This document shows positions 7,224-15,408 of a stretch of 48,931 bases of DNA, piece by piece. Location: positions 1 to 48,931 of the forward strand of contig CAJUFU010000002.1 of the NCBI GenBank assembly GCA_910585555.1, in the 5' to 3' direction. The DNA comes from an uncultured Lachnospiraceae bacterium (GTDB taxonomy: Bacteria > Bacillota > Clostridia > Lachnospirales > Lachnospiraceae). Under the pieces are notes generated by a model. That model did no database searches, was not told where the DNA came from, and was given only the letters and a program-made list of their open reading frames with translations. Positions within the stretch are counted from its first letter, which is position 1. Each line of letters starts with the position of its first letter. Made by a program: the position numbers and the translations under genes.

Positions 7224-8018
7224 CATGCCTTTTGCCCATGTTTTAAAGAAGGACCAATAGGCCGGTACATGTTCATCGATTAACCGACAGGCATTCTCAT
7301 AATCAAAGGGCTGCCTGTTGCTGATCTGTGTATAGTTGCCTACCGCCTGTGAATATCCCAGCGCAATATTTCCTCTCGCCACATCACCCACCGCCACTTG
7401 TGCACCGTGGGCCGATGCTCCGAAAGCAAACTGTCCGAAAGTCAATGCACCCATAGAAAAGATACCCACAGAAACCGCACCCGCCGTAATAATGCCAAAG
7501 GCAAAACTTCCAAATGCTAAAACACCCACAGCCACCGTTGCAAGCGCGAGTAAACCTACCGAGAAAAGACCAAGAGCAAATCCGCCCATGGCTGCAAAGC
7601 CAATCGCTATGATTCCCTCCGCGATATTCCCGATCGCAATCACACCCCTGGCACGATAAAGGCCCGTGCCCGTGTGTATATGCACAAGAGGAAGATTTCC
7701 TACCATTTTCTTACTCTTATATTCAAAATGATACCTTCTGGAAACATAAACCTTATTTGTCACAGAGCCATAAACTGTCCTATCCGGTTCCATCTGAGCC
7801 TCTTCCCATTCCGGTCTCTCCAAATCCTCTTTCAACAGATAGTCTGTAGTCACCCCAAATAAACGGCTGATCAGTACAATCTTATCCAGTTCCGGCACAG
7901 ACTGCCCGGTCTCCCATTTGGATACAGACTGTCTTGATACGCCAAGGCTGTCTCCAAAACTTTCCTGCGACATTCCATTTTCTGTGCGCAGTATATAAAT
8001 TTTTTCTCCCAGTGTCAT
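7209..8018 (-). CDS. XRE-family regulator with Gly-rich hydrophobic repeat domain
   Basis: The protein has 269 residues from ATG 8018, chosen because AGGGAG lies 8 nt upstream; the frame is open farther upstream without a better site. Residues about 1-65 form a HTH (MSQESFGDSLGVSRQSVSKWE, a Cro/C1 fold). After a linker, residues about 120-235 are a run of Gly every five to eight residues separated by small and hydrophobic residues (IAIGNIAEGIIAIG, VAVGVLAFGSFAFG), suggesting a beta-solenoid or membrane-associated stack. Similar HTH proteins are common in Clostridia, with unknown signal. Its 3' end is the target of the abiF island. Confidence 0.8.
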   Translation of the reverse strand: MTLGEKIYILRTENGMSQESFGDSLGVSRQSVSKWETGQSVPELDKIVLISRLFGVTTDYLLKEDLERPEWEEAQMEPDRTVYGSVTNKVYVSRRYHFEYKSKKMVGNLPLVHIHTGTGLYRARGVIAIGNIAEGIIAIGFAAMGGFALGLFSVGLLALATVAVGVLAFGSFAFGIITAGAVSVGIFSMGALTFGQFAFGASAHGAQVAVGDVARGNIALGYSQAVGNYTQISNRQPFDYENACRLIDEHVPAYWSFFKTWAKGMVKLF

Positions 8019-8295
8019 ATGGTGTCTCCCTCTTTCTTGTCGCCCCGCTGTTTTCTCAGTTAAATACCCCGCCGCAGTCGCCAAATGCCTATAGGCAGTC
8101 ACTTGACTCGTTGCTTGCGGGAATAAACATATTCGACAACATCATTTTATTGACATTCATTATATGAAAATAAATGCGGTTTGACCAGCAAGTGCTCTTG
8201 GAAATCTGTCAACTGATGGTTGCCACAGCACAAAAACACCACGTTCCGGGAAGTTTAAACTTACTTTTTGCGTCCAGTGAAATGCCTCAATCTCC

Positions 8296-8430
8296 TTAAT
8301 GGCACCCACCGCAGCGGCTGCAGTCTCCGCCGCATTGAATTGATTTACCTGCCTTCTTATCCTTAATCATACTTCTGATTGCAAGAGCGGCGGCCGCCGC
8401 CACAATTGCCAGTACAATAACTGTTCCCAT
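8296..8430 (-). CDS. FeoB-associated Cys-rich membrane peptide
   Basis: This 44-residue peptide starts at ATG 8430 after a near-perfect GGAGGTGAT site. It has one N-terminal membrane segment (VIVLAIVAAAAALAI), a basic stretch (IKDKKAGK) and a Cys-rich tail with four cysteines (CGGDCSRCGGC) ending in His. This is the form of the small proteins usually found next to feoB in Firmicutes, thought to help ferrous iron uptake. No feoA or feoB gene is in the window, so this copy is an orphan here. Confidence 0.85.
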   Translation of the reverse strand: MGTVIVLAIVAAAAALAIRSMIKDKKAGKSIQCGGDCSRCGGCH

Positions 8431-8478
8431 GGACATCACCTCCATACTTAATGCTGTTTAATGTCTATTTTATATTTT

Positions 8479-9498
8479 TCACCGTTTATCATTCAACAGC
8501 TTTCCCTCTATCTTATAAACTTCTCCTTTCAGAGGAACTTTTTCTTCTACAATGTCAAGAATAATCTCTCCCGCTTTCTGCCCCATCTCGAATAAGGGCA
8601 TCTCAACCGTGGTCAGTTTGGGCCGTAAAATATTGCCGAACTGGCTGCCGATTCCCGCCACAAATATATCTTCGCCGATGGTAAGCCCTTTTTCTCCCGC
8701 ATAATCATAGACGCCCATCGCCATATTATCATTCATGGAAAACAGTACTCTGACACCCTGCTCAAACAGCCCGGCCGCAGCTTGATATCCAAATTCCCTG
8801 CTCCAGTCTCCATAATAAATCAATTCCGGATTATAGAGAATTCCCTTTTGATACATGGCTTTCTGACAACCCAGCAATCGTTCACTGGTGTGCAGACTGC
8901 CCCGGTCTCCAGCAATGATTCCCAGCCGGTCCGTCTGTGTCTGTAACAGTCTGCTCACCACCATATACGCAGCTTCCTCATCATGAAAGATTACCGAAGG
9001 AATATCTCTGTCTTTGGCAAAGCCGTAAACCACCACCACAGGCATAGAATCATCCTGCACAAGGACTCCTGACAAGTCCCTGCTGTGGGCGCTGACATAG
9101 ATGATTCCCTCCACCTGATTAGCCCGCATGACTTCCAGTTCCTCTTCAAGATTTCCTTTAAATTCTTCATGATAGCAAAAGCCGTCCCCATATTTCCTGT
9201 AAATGCGCAGATTACTCAACAGGAAATTATAACCCCGTCCTTCTAAAAACTCATCAATACCATCCACAATCTCCGGCGCGTTAAATACCGTCAAATCCTC
9301 TGTGATAATCCCTATGGTCCTGCTGGTCCTCTGTTTCAAATTCTTGGCGGCCACATTGGGGACATAGTTCATCTTGGCAACCTTTTCCAAGACCATCCTT
9401 CTGGTCTCTTCCCCCACTTTTCCTTTATTATTCAAGATATTGGATACCGTCGCTATAGAAACGTTACACTCTTTTGCTATCTCTTTGATCGTTGCCAT
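8479..9498 (-). CDS. LacI-family transcriptional regulator
   Basis: This 339-residue repressor has an N-terminal LacI HTH (TIKEIAKECNVSIATVSNIL), a hinge helix (VPNVAAKNLKQ) and a periplasmic-binding-like effector domain (IGIITEDLT...). It is the last gene of the sugar operon below and probably controls it through the two TTAAACGTTTAA palindromes at 15069-15080 and 15201-15212. GGGGTGAG precedes the ATG. The inducer is unknown; the operon's glycosidase suggests a released mono- or oligosaccharide. Confidence 0.93.
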   Translation of the reverse strand: MATIKEIAKECNVSIATVSNILNNKGKVGEETRRMVLEKVAKMNYVPNVAAKNLKQRTSRTIGIITEDLTVFNAPEIVDGIDEFLEGRGYNFLLSNLRIYRKYGDGFCYHEEFKGNLEEELEVMRANQVEGIIYVSAHSRDLSGVLVQDDSMPVVVVYGFAKDRDIPSVIFHDEEAAYMVVSRLLQTQTDRLGIIAGDRGSLHTSERLLGCQKAMYQKGILYNPELIYYGDWSREFGYQAAAGLFEQGVRVLFSMNDNMAMGVYDYAGEKGLTIGEDIFVAGIGSQFGNILRPKLTTVEMPLFEMGQKAGEIILDIVEEKVPLKGEVYKIEGKLLNDKR

Positions 9499-9568
9499 AT
9501 CTCACCCCTGTATGTCACACCACTTCTCTTTCACATGGGATAAATCTTCTCCCGTTTATATTATAGAT

Positions 9569-9597
9569 AAGCAGACGTTTTTTGTCCATGTCTGCTT
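9569..9597 (-). terminator. Stem-loop at the end of the glycosidase gene
   Basis: A perfect 8-bp stem AAGCAGAC / GTCTGCTT with a 13-base loop overlaps the stop codon of the glycosidase. The downstream sequence is AT-rich but has no clean T-run on the minus strand. It may be a partial terminator or mRNA end-stabiliser before lacI. Confidence 0.45.
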
Positions 9598-11767
9598 ACA
9601 TACTAAGCCATGAATAGCCCTGCTTACAGTTATCTGCCGTTTTCTCTTCCTGCGTTCTTTGCTCTATCTCTTCTACATCCATAGTATCAAAACGCTCCGC
9701 AAAGCGGGTCAGGGATTCCATCTGCGCAATGCTGCACCAGGGAAGCCATCTGCCAAGCCCGTTGTGATACTGCATGGCGAGCTCGCCGCTTTCTTCCACA
9801 AGTCCCGGATACACATGTCCTAATCTGCCCGACCAGTCCATGGTCTGTTTGGTGTTTCCTTGAAGGAATCTGGCGAATTCACCATAATGCTCATCCAGCG
9901 TATATAGATACAGGCGGTAATACTCATATGGCATATAACCCATCATCACATCCGCATGAGAATGTCCGGTGGCAATCAGGCTTAAGCCTGTGATATCTAC
10001 TTTATCAAACACGGCGTTTCCCTTGTAAGGCTTCACCTCATAATGCCACACATAGGTCCATGTCTCGGTAAAATCCGCCGCCCCTTTGGCCGCTTTCAGC
10101 CACTTTTTCTGCCCGTCCAGATCATATAACGTCATGAAAGCATATACCGCTATCATACCAGCCTCTTTATCAATGGTATTGTCATTGTCCGCCGTACCTC
10201 CCACATACTGCATGGGAAGATAAATATTGTCATAGCTAAACTGCCCGGCTCTGCAGGCCGCTTCTTTGTATTCTATATTGTCTGTGGCCCAGTAAAGATT
10301 CACCAGAAATCTGATCACATTGGTGGTATTAAACCTGCCCTTATGTACCGGCTCTCCCTTTTCATCATAGGCGCGGTAAAAGGAACCGTCATCGTTCTGG
10401 TTTCGCACCAGCCAATCAGCATACCGGATACAAAAAGCAAGCCATCCGCTCTCTTTCCTGCCCTCTCTTAAAGCACACAGATAGCAGGCTAAAATTCCTT
10501 CCATGCCGTCCGCCACAGTTCTTGTATAAGTAGGATACTCGGCTTTAAAGGTATCCGGAAAAGCATTGTACCAAACCCGTGGAACCACACTGTCTTTCAC
10601 AGATTCCTTCACCCAGAAATCAATCACCGAAGAGGCTTTTTCCACCATCCTTTCATTGCCATGCTGATAGCCGTACCTCATCAGCTGATAGGCACACATG
10701 GTCTGCTGACCCACGAAGCCCATCTGGAAACTAATATCGCACACCGTCCCCTCCGGCACTGTGGTCCAGAACGGAAGCCCCATCACACCATTATACTTTT
10801 GCATGTATACATCCAACAATTCTATGCTGCAGCGATATACCTTCTCCATATCCGCTCTTTTATGTTCTGGTGTATTCCTATCATAGAAGTACCGCCAGAC
10901 CCTGCTCATAGCCTCATAATGTCCTCCGGCTTTTCCGCCTGTCAAAGAAAAGGAATATCCATGGGTAAATCCTTCTCGCAGGGGATGACTTCTCTTAGCC
11001 CATATCTGCTTCTCATCCACATAGGTCCTCTCCCCCTCATTTCCCGGAAAATTATAGACCAAAGCCGCCGCCTGTTCATTTCTGATTCCCATAGCCGCGT
11101 ACTGAAAAGAAGCATCCATGGCCCAATCTGCACTTACTTCTTTCATGCCGGTAGAAGGATTCGGCGCAATATGCCGCATGACAATATAACTGCCGGTTTC
11201 CGGTCTGTATAGTTCCACGTAAGGCATCGCCATCCTGGTTATCCTGATATAATAATGCCGGTCCCACGGACTGCTGCCAAAAGCCTTATCCACTACATTC
11301 TCGTTCTTACGATACCAGATGCCGGGAATAAACACTTCATAATCATCCAGTCTGTAATTTCCTTCCTCCTGCAAGGAAAAGGAAGAAGAAAAGCCTGCTT
11401 CCCGTCCGTCCTCCCGGACCACCTCTACCTTTCTTGTAAAAACAATCTCCTGCCCGGATATGGGACAGGTATCTGAAAACTTCTCTTTCGCTTCCTGGCC
11501 TTCATCCGACGGATTCTCTCTCCACTGATAACAGTCCACAACTTCCATCTGACTGCCAAAGACTGTCTCTATCAGTGTCAGGCACCGATATCCTGCATTC
11601 GTTTCTTCTACCTTGTCATATCCTGACCGATACAGACGAAATCCACCGGCTGTCTCTCTTACCTCTATCTCTACAGGAGTCTCCGCCCTATAAGCCGTAC
11701 CTGCCAGACAAATCACAATCCCCTTTTTATCCTCTTTATTTTGTATAAAACGGATTTTCTCTTCCAT
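9596..11767 (-). CDS. Predicted (alpha/alpha)6-barrel glycosidase of unknown family
   Basis: This 723-residue cytosolic protein has no signal peptide. The first 310 residues look beta-rich (like the N-terminal beta-sandwich of six-hairpin enzymes), and residues about 330-690 show repeated helix patterns with Trp, Tyr and Gly motifs (WLVRNQNDDGSFYRAYDEKG, NDNTIDKEAGMIAVYAF, LGRWLPWCSI). This suits a six-hairpin glycosidase or lyase, but I do not recognise the family or the catalytic acids. Position supports hydrolysis of the imported oligosaccharide: the gene follows the two permeases with a 15-bp gap. AGGAGAGG precedes the ATG. Confidence 0.7.
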   Translation of the reverse strand: MEEKIRFIQNKEDKKGIVICLAGTAYRAETPVEIEVRETAGGFRLYRSGYDKVEETNAGYRCLTLIETVFGSQMEVVDCYQWRENPSDEGQEAKEKFSDTCPISGQEIVFTRKVEVVREDGREAGFSSSFSLQEEGNYRLDDYEVFIPGIWYRKNENVVDKAFGSSPWDRHYYIRITRMAMPYVELYRPETGSYIVMRHIAPNPSTGMKEVSADWAMDASFQYAAMGIRNEQAAALVYNFPGNEGERTYVDEKQIWAKRSHPLREGFTHGYSFSLTGGKAGGHYEAMSRVWRYFYDRNTPEHKRADMEKVYRCSIELLDVYMQKYNGVMGLPFWTTVPEGTVCDISFQMGFVGQQTMCAYQLMRYGYQHGNERMVEKASSVIDFWVKESVKDSVVPRVWYNAFPDTFKAEYPTYTRTVADGMEGILACYLCALREGRKESGWLAFCIRYADWLVRNQNDDGSFYRAYDEKGEPVHKGRFNTTNVIRFLVNLYWATDNIEYKEAACRAGQFSYDNIYLPMQYVGGTADNDNTIDKEAGMIAVYAFMTLYDLDGQKKWLKAAKGAADFTETWTYVWHYEVKPYKGNAVFDKVDITGLSLIATGHSHADVMMGYMPYEYYRLYLYTLDEHYGEFARFLQGNTKQTMDWSGRLGHVYPGLVEESGELAMQYHNGLGRWLPWCSIAQMESLTRFAERFDTMDVEEIEQRTQEEKTADNCKQGYSWLSM

Positions 11768-11782
11768 AAAACGCCTCTCCTA

Positions 11783-12619
11783 TTATCCTTTTATTCCTGT
11801 CATAGAAATGCCTTCTACAAAATATCTGTTCCCAATCAGAAAAAACAGCAATGCAGGTATACTGATGATGGCCGCAAGTGCCAATACCGCCCCATAGTTG
11901 GTTGAATAGACCCCTTTAAACATATACAAACCCAACGTCAAAGTCTTTAATTCCTGATGGCCATTTAAATAAATCACCGTATAGAAAAATTCATTCCACG
12001 CGTTGACAAAGGAAAACAATGCAACCACAATCAGCGCAGGTTTTGTTAACGGCAGGATAATTTTGCAATAAATTTTGAAATATCCTGCCCCATCCACTCT
12101 TGCCGCCTCATCCAGTTCCTTCGGTATGGTCTGGAAAAACTGTCTGAGCATAAAAGTAAAATAAGCGCTTCCTCCAAACCATGCCGGAATCACCATAGGC
12201 GCAATCGTTCCCAGAAGATGCAGCTTATTCCACATCTGATATTGGGGAATCAGCGTCACTGCCGCCGGCAGCATCATGGTTGAGATAATCAGCATAAACC
12301 AGATTTTTTTATATGGAAATTCAAACCTGGAAAATCCATAAGCCGTCAGACTAGAAGACACCACCGTACCCGCCACACACAGAGCCGTTATCGCGCAGGA
12401 ATTCCGAAATTGCAGCAAAAGGTCACTCTGCTTTAATGCCTCAACGTAATTTTTCGTCGTACCCATCTTGGGCCAGATTACAGGCGGTGTCTGATACAGC
12501 TCCTCCAAGCCCATGAAAGAACTCCTTATCATCCAGAAAATCGGGAACAAAAATACCAGACCTGCGAATACCGCGGCAACAATCAAAATACCATCCGCTG
12601 TCTTTCTTTTTCTTTTCAT
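11783..12619 (-). CDS. Carbohydrate ABC transporter permease (MalG type)
   Basis: This inner-membrane CUT1 permease of 278 residues has six predicted membrane spans and the cytoplasmic EAA loop (EAARVDGAGYFKIYCKIILP) that docks the ATPase. I take ATG 12619, placed after GGAGGTGAC; GTG 12622 is one codon earlier. It pairs with the next permease upstream and the binding protein. No ATPase gene is present, so a shared MsmX/UgpC-type ATPase elsewhere is likely. Confidence 0.93.
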   Translation of the reverse strand: MKRKRKTADGILIVAAVFAGLVFLFPIFWMIRSSFMGLEELYQTPPVIWPKMGTTKNYVEALKQSDLLLQFRNSCAITALCVAGTVVSSSLTAYGFSRFEFPYKKIWFMLIISTMMLPAAVTLIPQYQMWNKLHLLGTIAPMVIPAWFGGSAYFTFMLRQFFQTIPKELDEAARVDGAGYFKIYCKIILPLTKPALIVVALFSFVNAWNEFFYTVIYLNGHQELKTLTLGLYMFKGVYSTNYGAVLALAAIISIPALLFFLIGNRYFVEGISMTGIKG

Positions 12620-12650
12620 CACATGTCACCTCCGTATTCTTGCTCATCCT

Positions 12651-13556
12651 CTATTCGTTGTCATGTACCCAATATTTCTTCGTACCAAACAAAATACCTG
12701 TTATCACAATAATGACCAGAAACATGCCCCAGCTCTCCGCGCTGGCCAGTCCCATTTTCAATTGTTTGAAGGCATGGTCATACACCATGACATTCATAAA
12801 GTATGTCATCCTGTCCGGACTGCCGTTGTCAGAAAGCATAATGCTCTGTGCATAAATCTGTAAGGAATTGACAAGACACATCACAAGCTGAAAAAATACC
12901 ACAGGGGAGATTGACGGAAACGCTGCGTATTTAAATCGGTGCCAGGCGTTGCCTCCGTCCACTTCCACCGCTTCCAAAAGACTTGAAGGGACATCCTGAA
13001 GGGCCGCAATCATAATGACGATAGAACCGCCGCAGGTCCATAAACTCATGACAAACAAGGATACAAAAATCAGCTTTTCATCCATAAGCCAATTTAAGGA
13101 ACCAATTCCAAACATCCTAAGTACTTGGTTGATTAGGCCGTTACGGTAATCGAGAATCCAGTTCCAGATTACCGTAGTCGCCACCACAGGTACTACTGAG
13201 GGCAGGAAATAAATTGCTCGAAGGACACCCCGCCCTCTGAAATTCCGATTCAACAAAAGCGCTGTCAAAACCGAAAATATCATAACCAATACAGCGTTAA
13301 TACCTGCATAAATAAGCGTCACCTTAAGAGATTTTAAAAAGAGCGCGGAGGGGCTTGTGAACATATTCACATAATTGTCCATGCCAATCCATTCAGGGCT
13401 TTGCAGAACAGAAAACTTTGTAAAACTATAATAAAGGCTTACAAACATAGGCCCTGCCGTAAAAATCAGGAAACCCAGAATTCCAGGGGCCGCAAACAGA
13501 TAACCTGCTTTGGTTTCCGATACCCGCTTTGGTTTCTTTACACTCTTTACTTTCAC
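12651..13556 (-). CDS. Carbohydrate ABC transporter permease (MalF type)
   Basis: This CUT1 permease of 302 residues has about six membrane spans and the EAA loop EAVEVDGGNAWHRFKYAAFP. GTG 13556 is the likely start, since GGGAGG lies 8 nt upstream; the frame is open farther upstream, into the end of the binding-protein gene. It forms a heterodimer with the MalG-type partner. Confidence 0.92.
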   Translation of the reverse strand: MKVKSVKKPKRVSETKAGYLFAAPGILGFLIFTAGPMFVSLYYSFTKFSVLQSPEWIGMDNYVNMFTSPSALFLKSLKVTLIYAGINAVLVMIFSVLTALLLNRNFRGRGVLRAIYFLPSVVPVVATTVIWNWILDYRNGLINQVLRMFGIGSLNWLMDEKLIFVSLFVMSLWTCGGSIVIMIAALQDVPSSLLEAVEVDGGNAWHRFKYAAFPSISPVVFFQLVMCLVNSLQIYAQSIMLSDNGSPDRMTYFMNVMVYDHAFKQLKMGLASAESWGMFLVIIVITGILFGTKKYWVHDNE

Positions 13557-13578
13557 ATGCCACGCCTCCCTCCAACCG

Positions 13579-15030
13579 TTATTTCGCAAATTCCGCTTTG
13601 ATCTCATCCATCACCTGGCCAAGAGCTTCTTCCACCGTACTGTTTCCGTTCCATACAGAATCCATGACCGAATCGCTGACTGACATCATATCTCCCCAGC
13701 CCGGCACATAATATACCGGCCATTGTGCGATTGCTCCTTCTGTATTGGTATAACTTAAGATAACCTCTTTGGCTTCTTCTGTAACATTCTCGCCTGAAGT
13801 CCACTGTGCAATCTTATCTTCATCCGTATACCACGCCGCCTCGTTGGGAAGCCATGCGCCGGTTTTTAAAATGTCAACCACTCTTTCCGGATTCATCATG
13901 TAAGAATAGAATTCCAATACTTCCTCCGGATGCTCGGTTGTGTTAAACATTACCGCCGGGCCGCCGCAGTTCATGGTCATTGCTTTGTCCATCTTGGGAA
14001 GCACTGCCACGCCATAATTGACACCCGCCTCCTTATTAGCATTGATCACATTGGACAAATCCCAGGAACCGTTAATATACATAGCCACATCGCCGGAAAT
14101 CATGGCCTTGTCCGCAGAACCGATACTGCTCACCAGACTGGAAGTGGCGGCAGGCGCAACCTGGTCTTTATAAAACAGATCTGCTATCTTCTGAATACCT
14201 TCGATTGATTCCGCCTTATCCCAGAGCAGCTGCGTACCGTCCGCCGAGACAATCCCGCCGCCATTCGCATAAGCCGCCCACATATATTGGAACTGATACA
14301 TGGAATTGAAAGCGATACCATACTGCTTTGTCTGCGCAGCATCAAAGCCCGCATCCCCCGGATGATTCCCATTCACATCCACCGTAAGCTTCTTAGCAAT
14401 ATCCACAAATTCATCCCATTCCCATGCGTCTTCCACCGATGTGGAAGGATATGCAATCTGATATTCATCAAAAATATCTTTATTGTAATACATGAAAATC
14501 AGCTGATTGGATAATCCAATACCGTATATCTTCCCATCCAGCCCGCGAATGGTAACAGAATCCAGTTTCTCTCCAATCGTTCCGTCCGCAATGGCATCAT
14601 CCAGACTATAAAGGACGCCGGCATCCGCATATTTGATCACATCCGCTTCCGCCATATAACTGATATCCGGCAGATCATTGGAGGAAGCCAATGTTGCAAT
14701 CGTAGTCGTTATAGAGCCGTCCGCCGGAACCACTGTCTGCTTAATCTTAATACCCGGATGATTCTCCTCATAAGCCGCGCAAGCCGACTCAATAATAGCC
14801 TTTTGCGTATCATCCGCATAATAAAGGAATTCTATTGTGACATCTTCACCGCCGGATGCCTCCTCCTGACTGTCCTTTTTATCTTCCGTATTATTATCTG
14901 TATCGGTCTGCTGCGATGCAGTATCTGTAGGTTCTGTGGCACTCTGACCGTTATCCGCCTGACTGCCGCAGGCAATTGTCGTAAGACAAAGCGTTCCTGC
15001 CAGTAACAATGTAATCATCTTCTTTTTCAT
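13579..15030 (-). CDS. Extracellular solute-binding lipoprotein (CUT1)
   Basis: This 483-residue binding protein captures a carbohydrate outside the membrane and delivers it to the two permeases. The signal peptide MKKKMITLLLAGTLCLTTIAC ends in a lipobox Cys at about 21. A Ser/Thr/Asp/Glu-rich linker follows to about residue 60, then the two-lobed domain begins with VTIEFLYYADDTQ. It is the first gene of the operon, next to the promoter and operators. GGAGGGTACGT precedes the ATG. The ligand is unknown. Confidence 0.94.
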   Translation of the reverse strand: MKKKMITLLLAGTLCLTTIACGSQADNGQSATEPTDTASQQTDTDNNTEDKKDSQEEASGGEDVTIEFLYYADDTQKAIIESACAAYEENHPGIKIKQTVVPADGSITTTIATLASSNDLPDISYMAEADVIKYADAGVLYSLDDAIADGTIGEKLDSVTIRGLDGKIYGIGLSNQLIFMYYNKDIFDEYQIAYPSTSVEDAWEWDEFVDIAKKLTVDVNGNHPGDAGFDAAQTKQYGIAFNSMYQFQYMWAAYANGGGIVSADGTQLLWDKAESIEGIQKIADLFYKDQVAPAATSSLVSSIGSADKAMISGDVAMYINGSWDLSNVINANKEAGVNYGVAVLPKMDKAMTMNCGGPAVMFNTTEHPEEVLEFYSYMMNPERVVDILKTGAWLPNEAAWYTDEDKIAQWTSGENVTEEAKEVILSYTNTEGAIAQWPVYYVPGWGDMMSVSDSVMDSVWNGNSTVEEALGQVMDEIKAEFAK

Positions 15031-15067
15031 ACGTACCCTCCTTTTTGTATTTAATATGCATTATAAG

Positions 15068-15081
15068 GTTAAACGTTTAAT
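15068..15081. promoter_or_regulatory. LacI-type operator O1
   Basis: The perfect palindrome TTAAACGTTTAA (15069-15080) with central CG is typical of LacI-family sites. It lies about 5-16 nt after the predicted transcription start, where binding would block initiation. Confidence 0.85.
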
Positions 15082-15091
15082 CTGTAATAGT

Positions 15092-15120
15092 AATATATCA
15101 TGAATTATCATCGTTTTCAA
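15092..15120 (-). promoter_or_regulatory. Promoter of the LacI-controlled sugar operon
   Basis: On the minus strand TTGAAA (15120-15115), a 17-bp spacer and TATATT (15097-15092); predicted start about 15085, directly upstream of O1. Confidence 0.8.
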
Positions 15121-15199
15121 TTGGTTTTTTGTACCATTATTATATTTGTTACCTATATACAAAGATTATATTTAAAAATTGTGCACAATTATTTATTAA

Positions 15200-15213
15200 A
15201 TTAAACGTTTAAT
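15200..15213. promoter_or_regulatory. LacI-type operator O2
   Basis: A second perfect TTAAACGTTTAA (15201-15212), centred 132 bp upstream of O1. The spacing suggests repression by DNA looping between two dimers of a tetramer, or a second site for the same regulator. Confidence 0.8.
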
Positions 15214-15300
15214 CCTTTTAGGAATCTATTTTTATTTTTTTCAAATTATAGGATTGTATGCAATTGACATGATTTAATTTGGAGAAATTTTTTATATCAT

Positions 15301-15335
15301 AAAAAGACAGCCCGCTTATTATGCAACGGACTGCC
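15301..15335 (-). terminator. Terminator of pgi
   Basis: On the minus strand stem GGCAGTCCG / CGGGCTGTC (one G-U pair) with an 11-12 base loop is followed by TTTTTAT. Confidence 0.8.
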
Positions 15336-15408
15336 TCTTGATTTTTCTATGTTACTCTTCTGTAATCTCTAGTCTAAGCCTGTGTCTGCCTGATTATTTA
15401 AAACCCAC

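Noticed and set aside
8160..8295. A small gene after the FeoB-associated peptide (open minus-strand frame of about 50 codons)
   Set aside because: It has no good start codon or ribosome site and overlaps the peptide gene in another frame, so it is likely chance.
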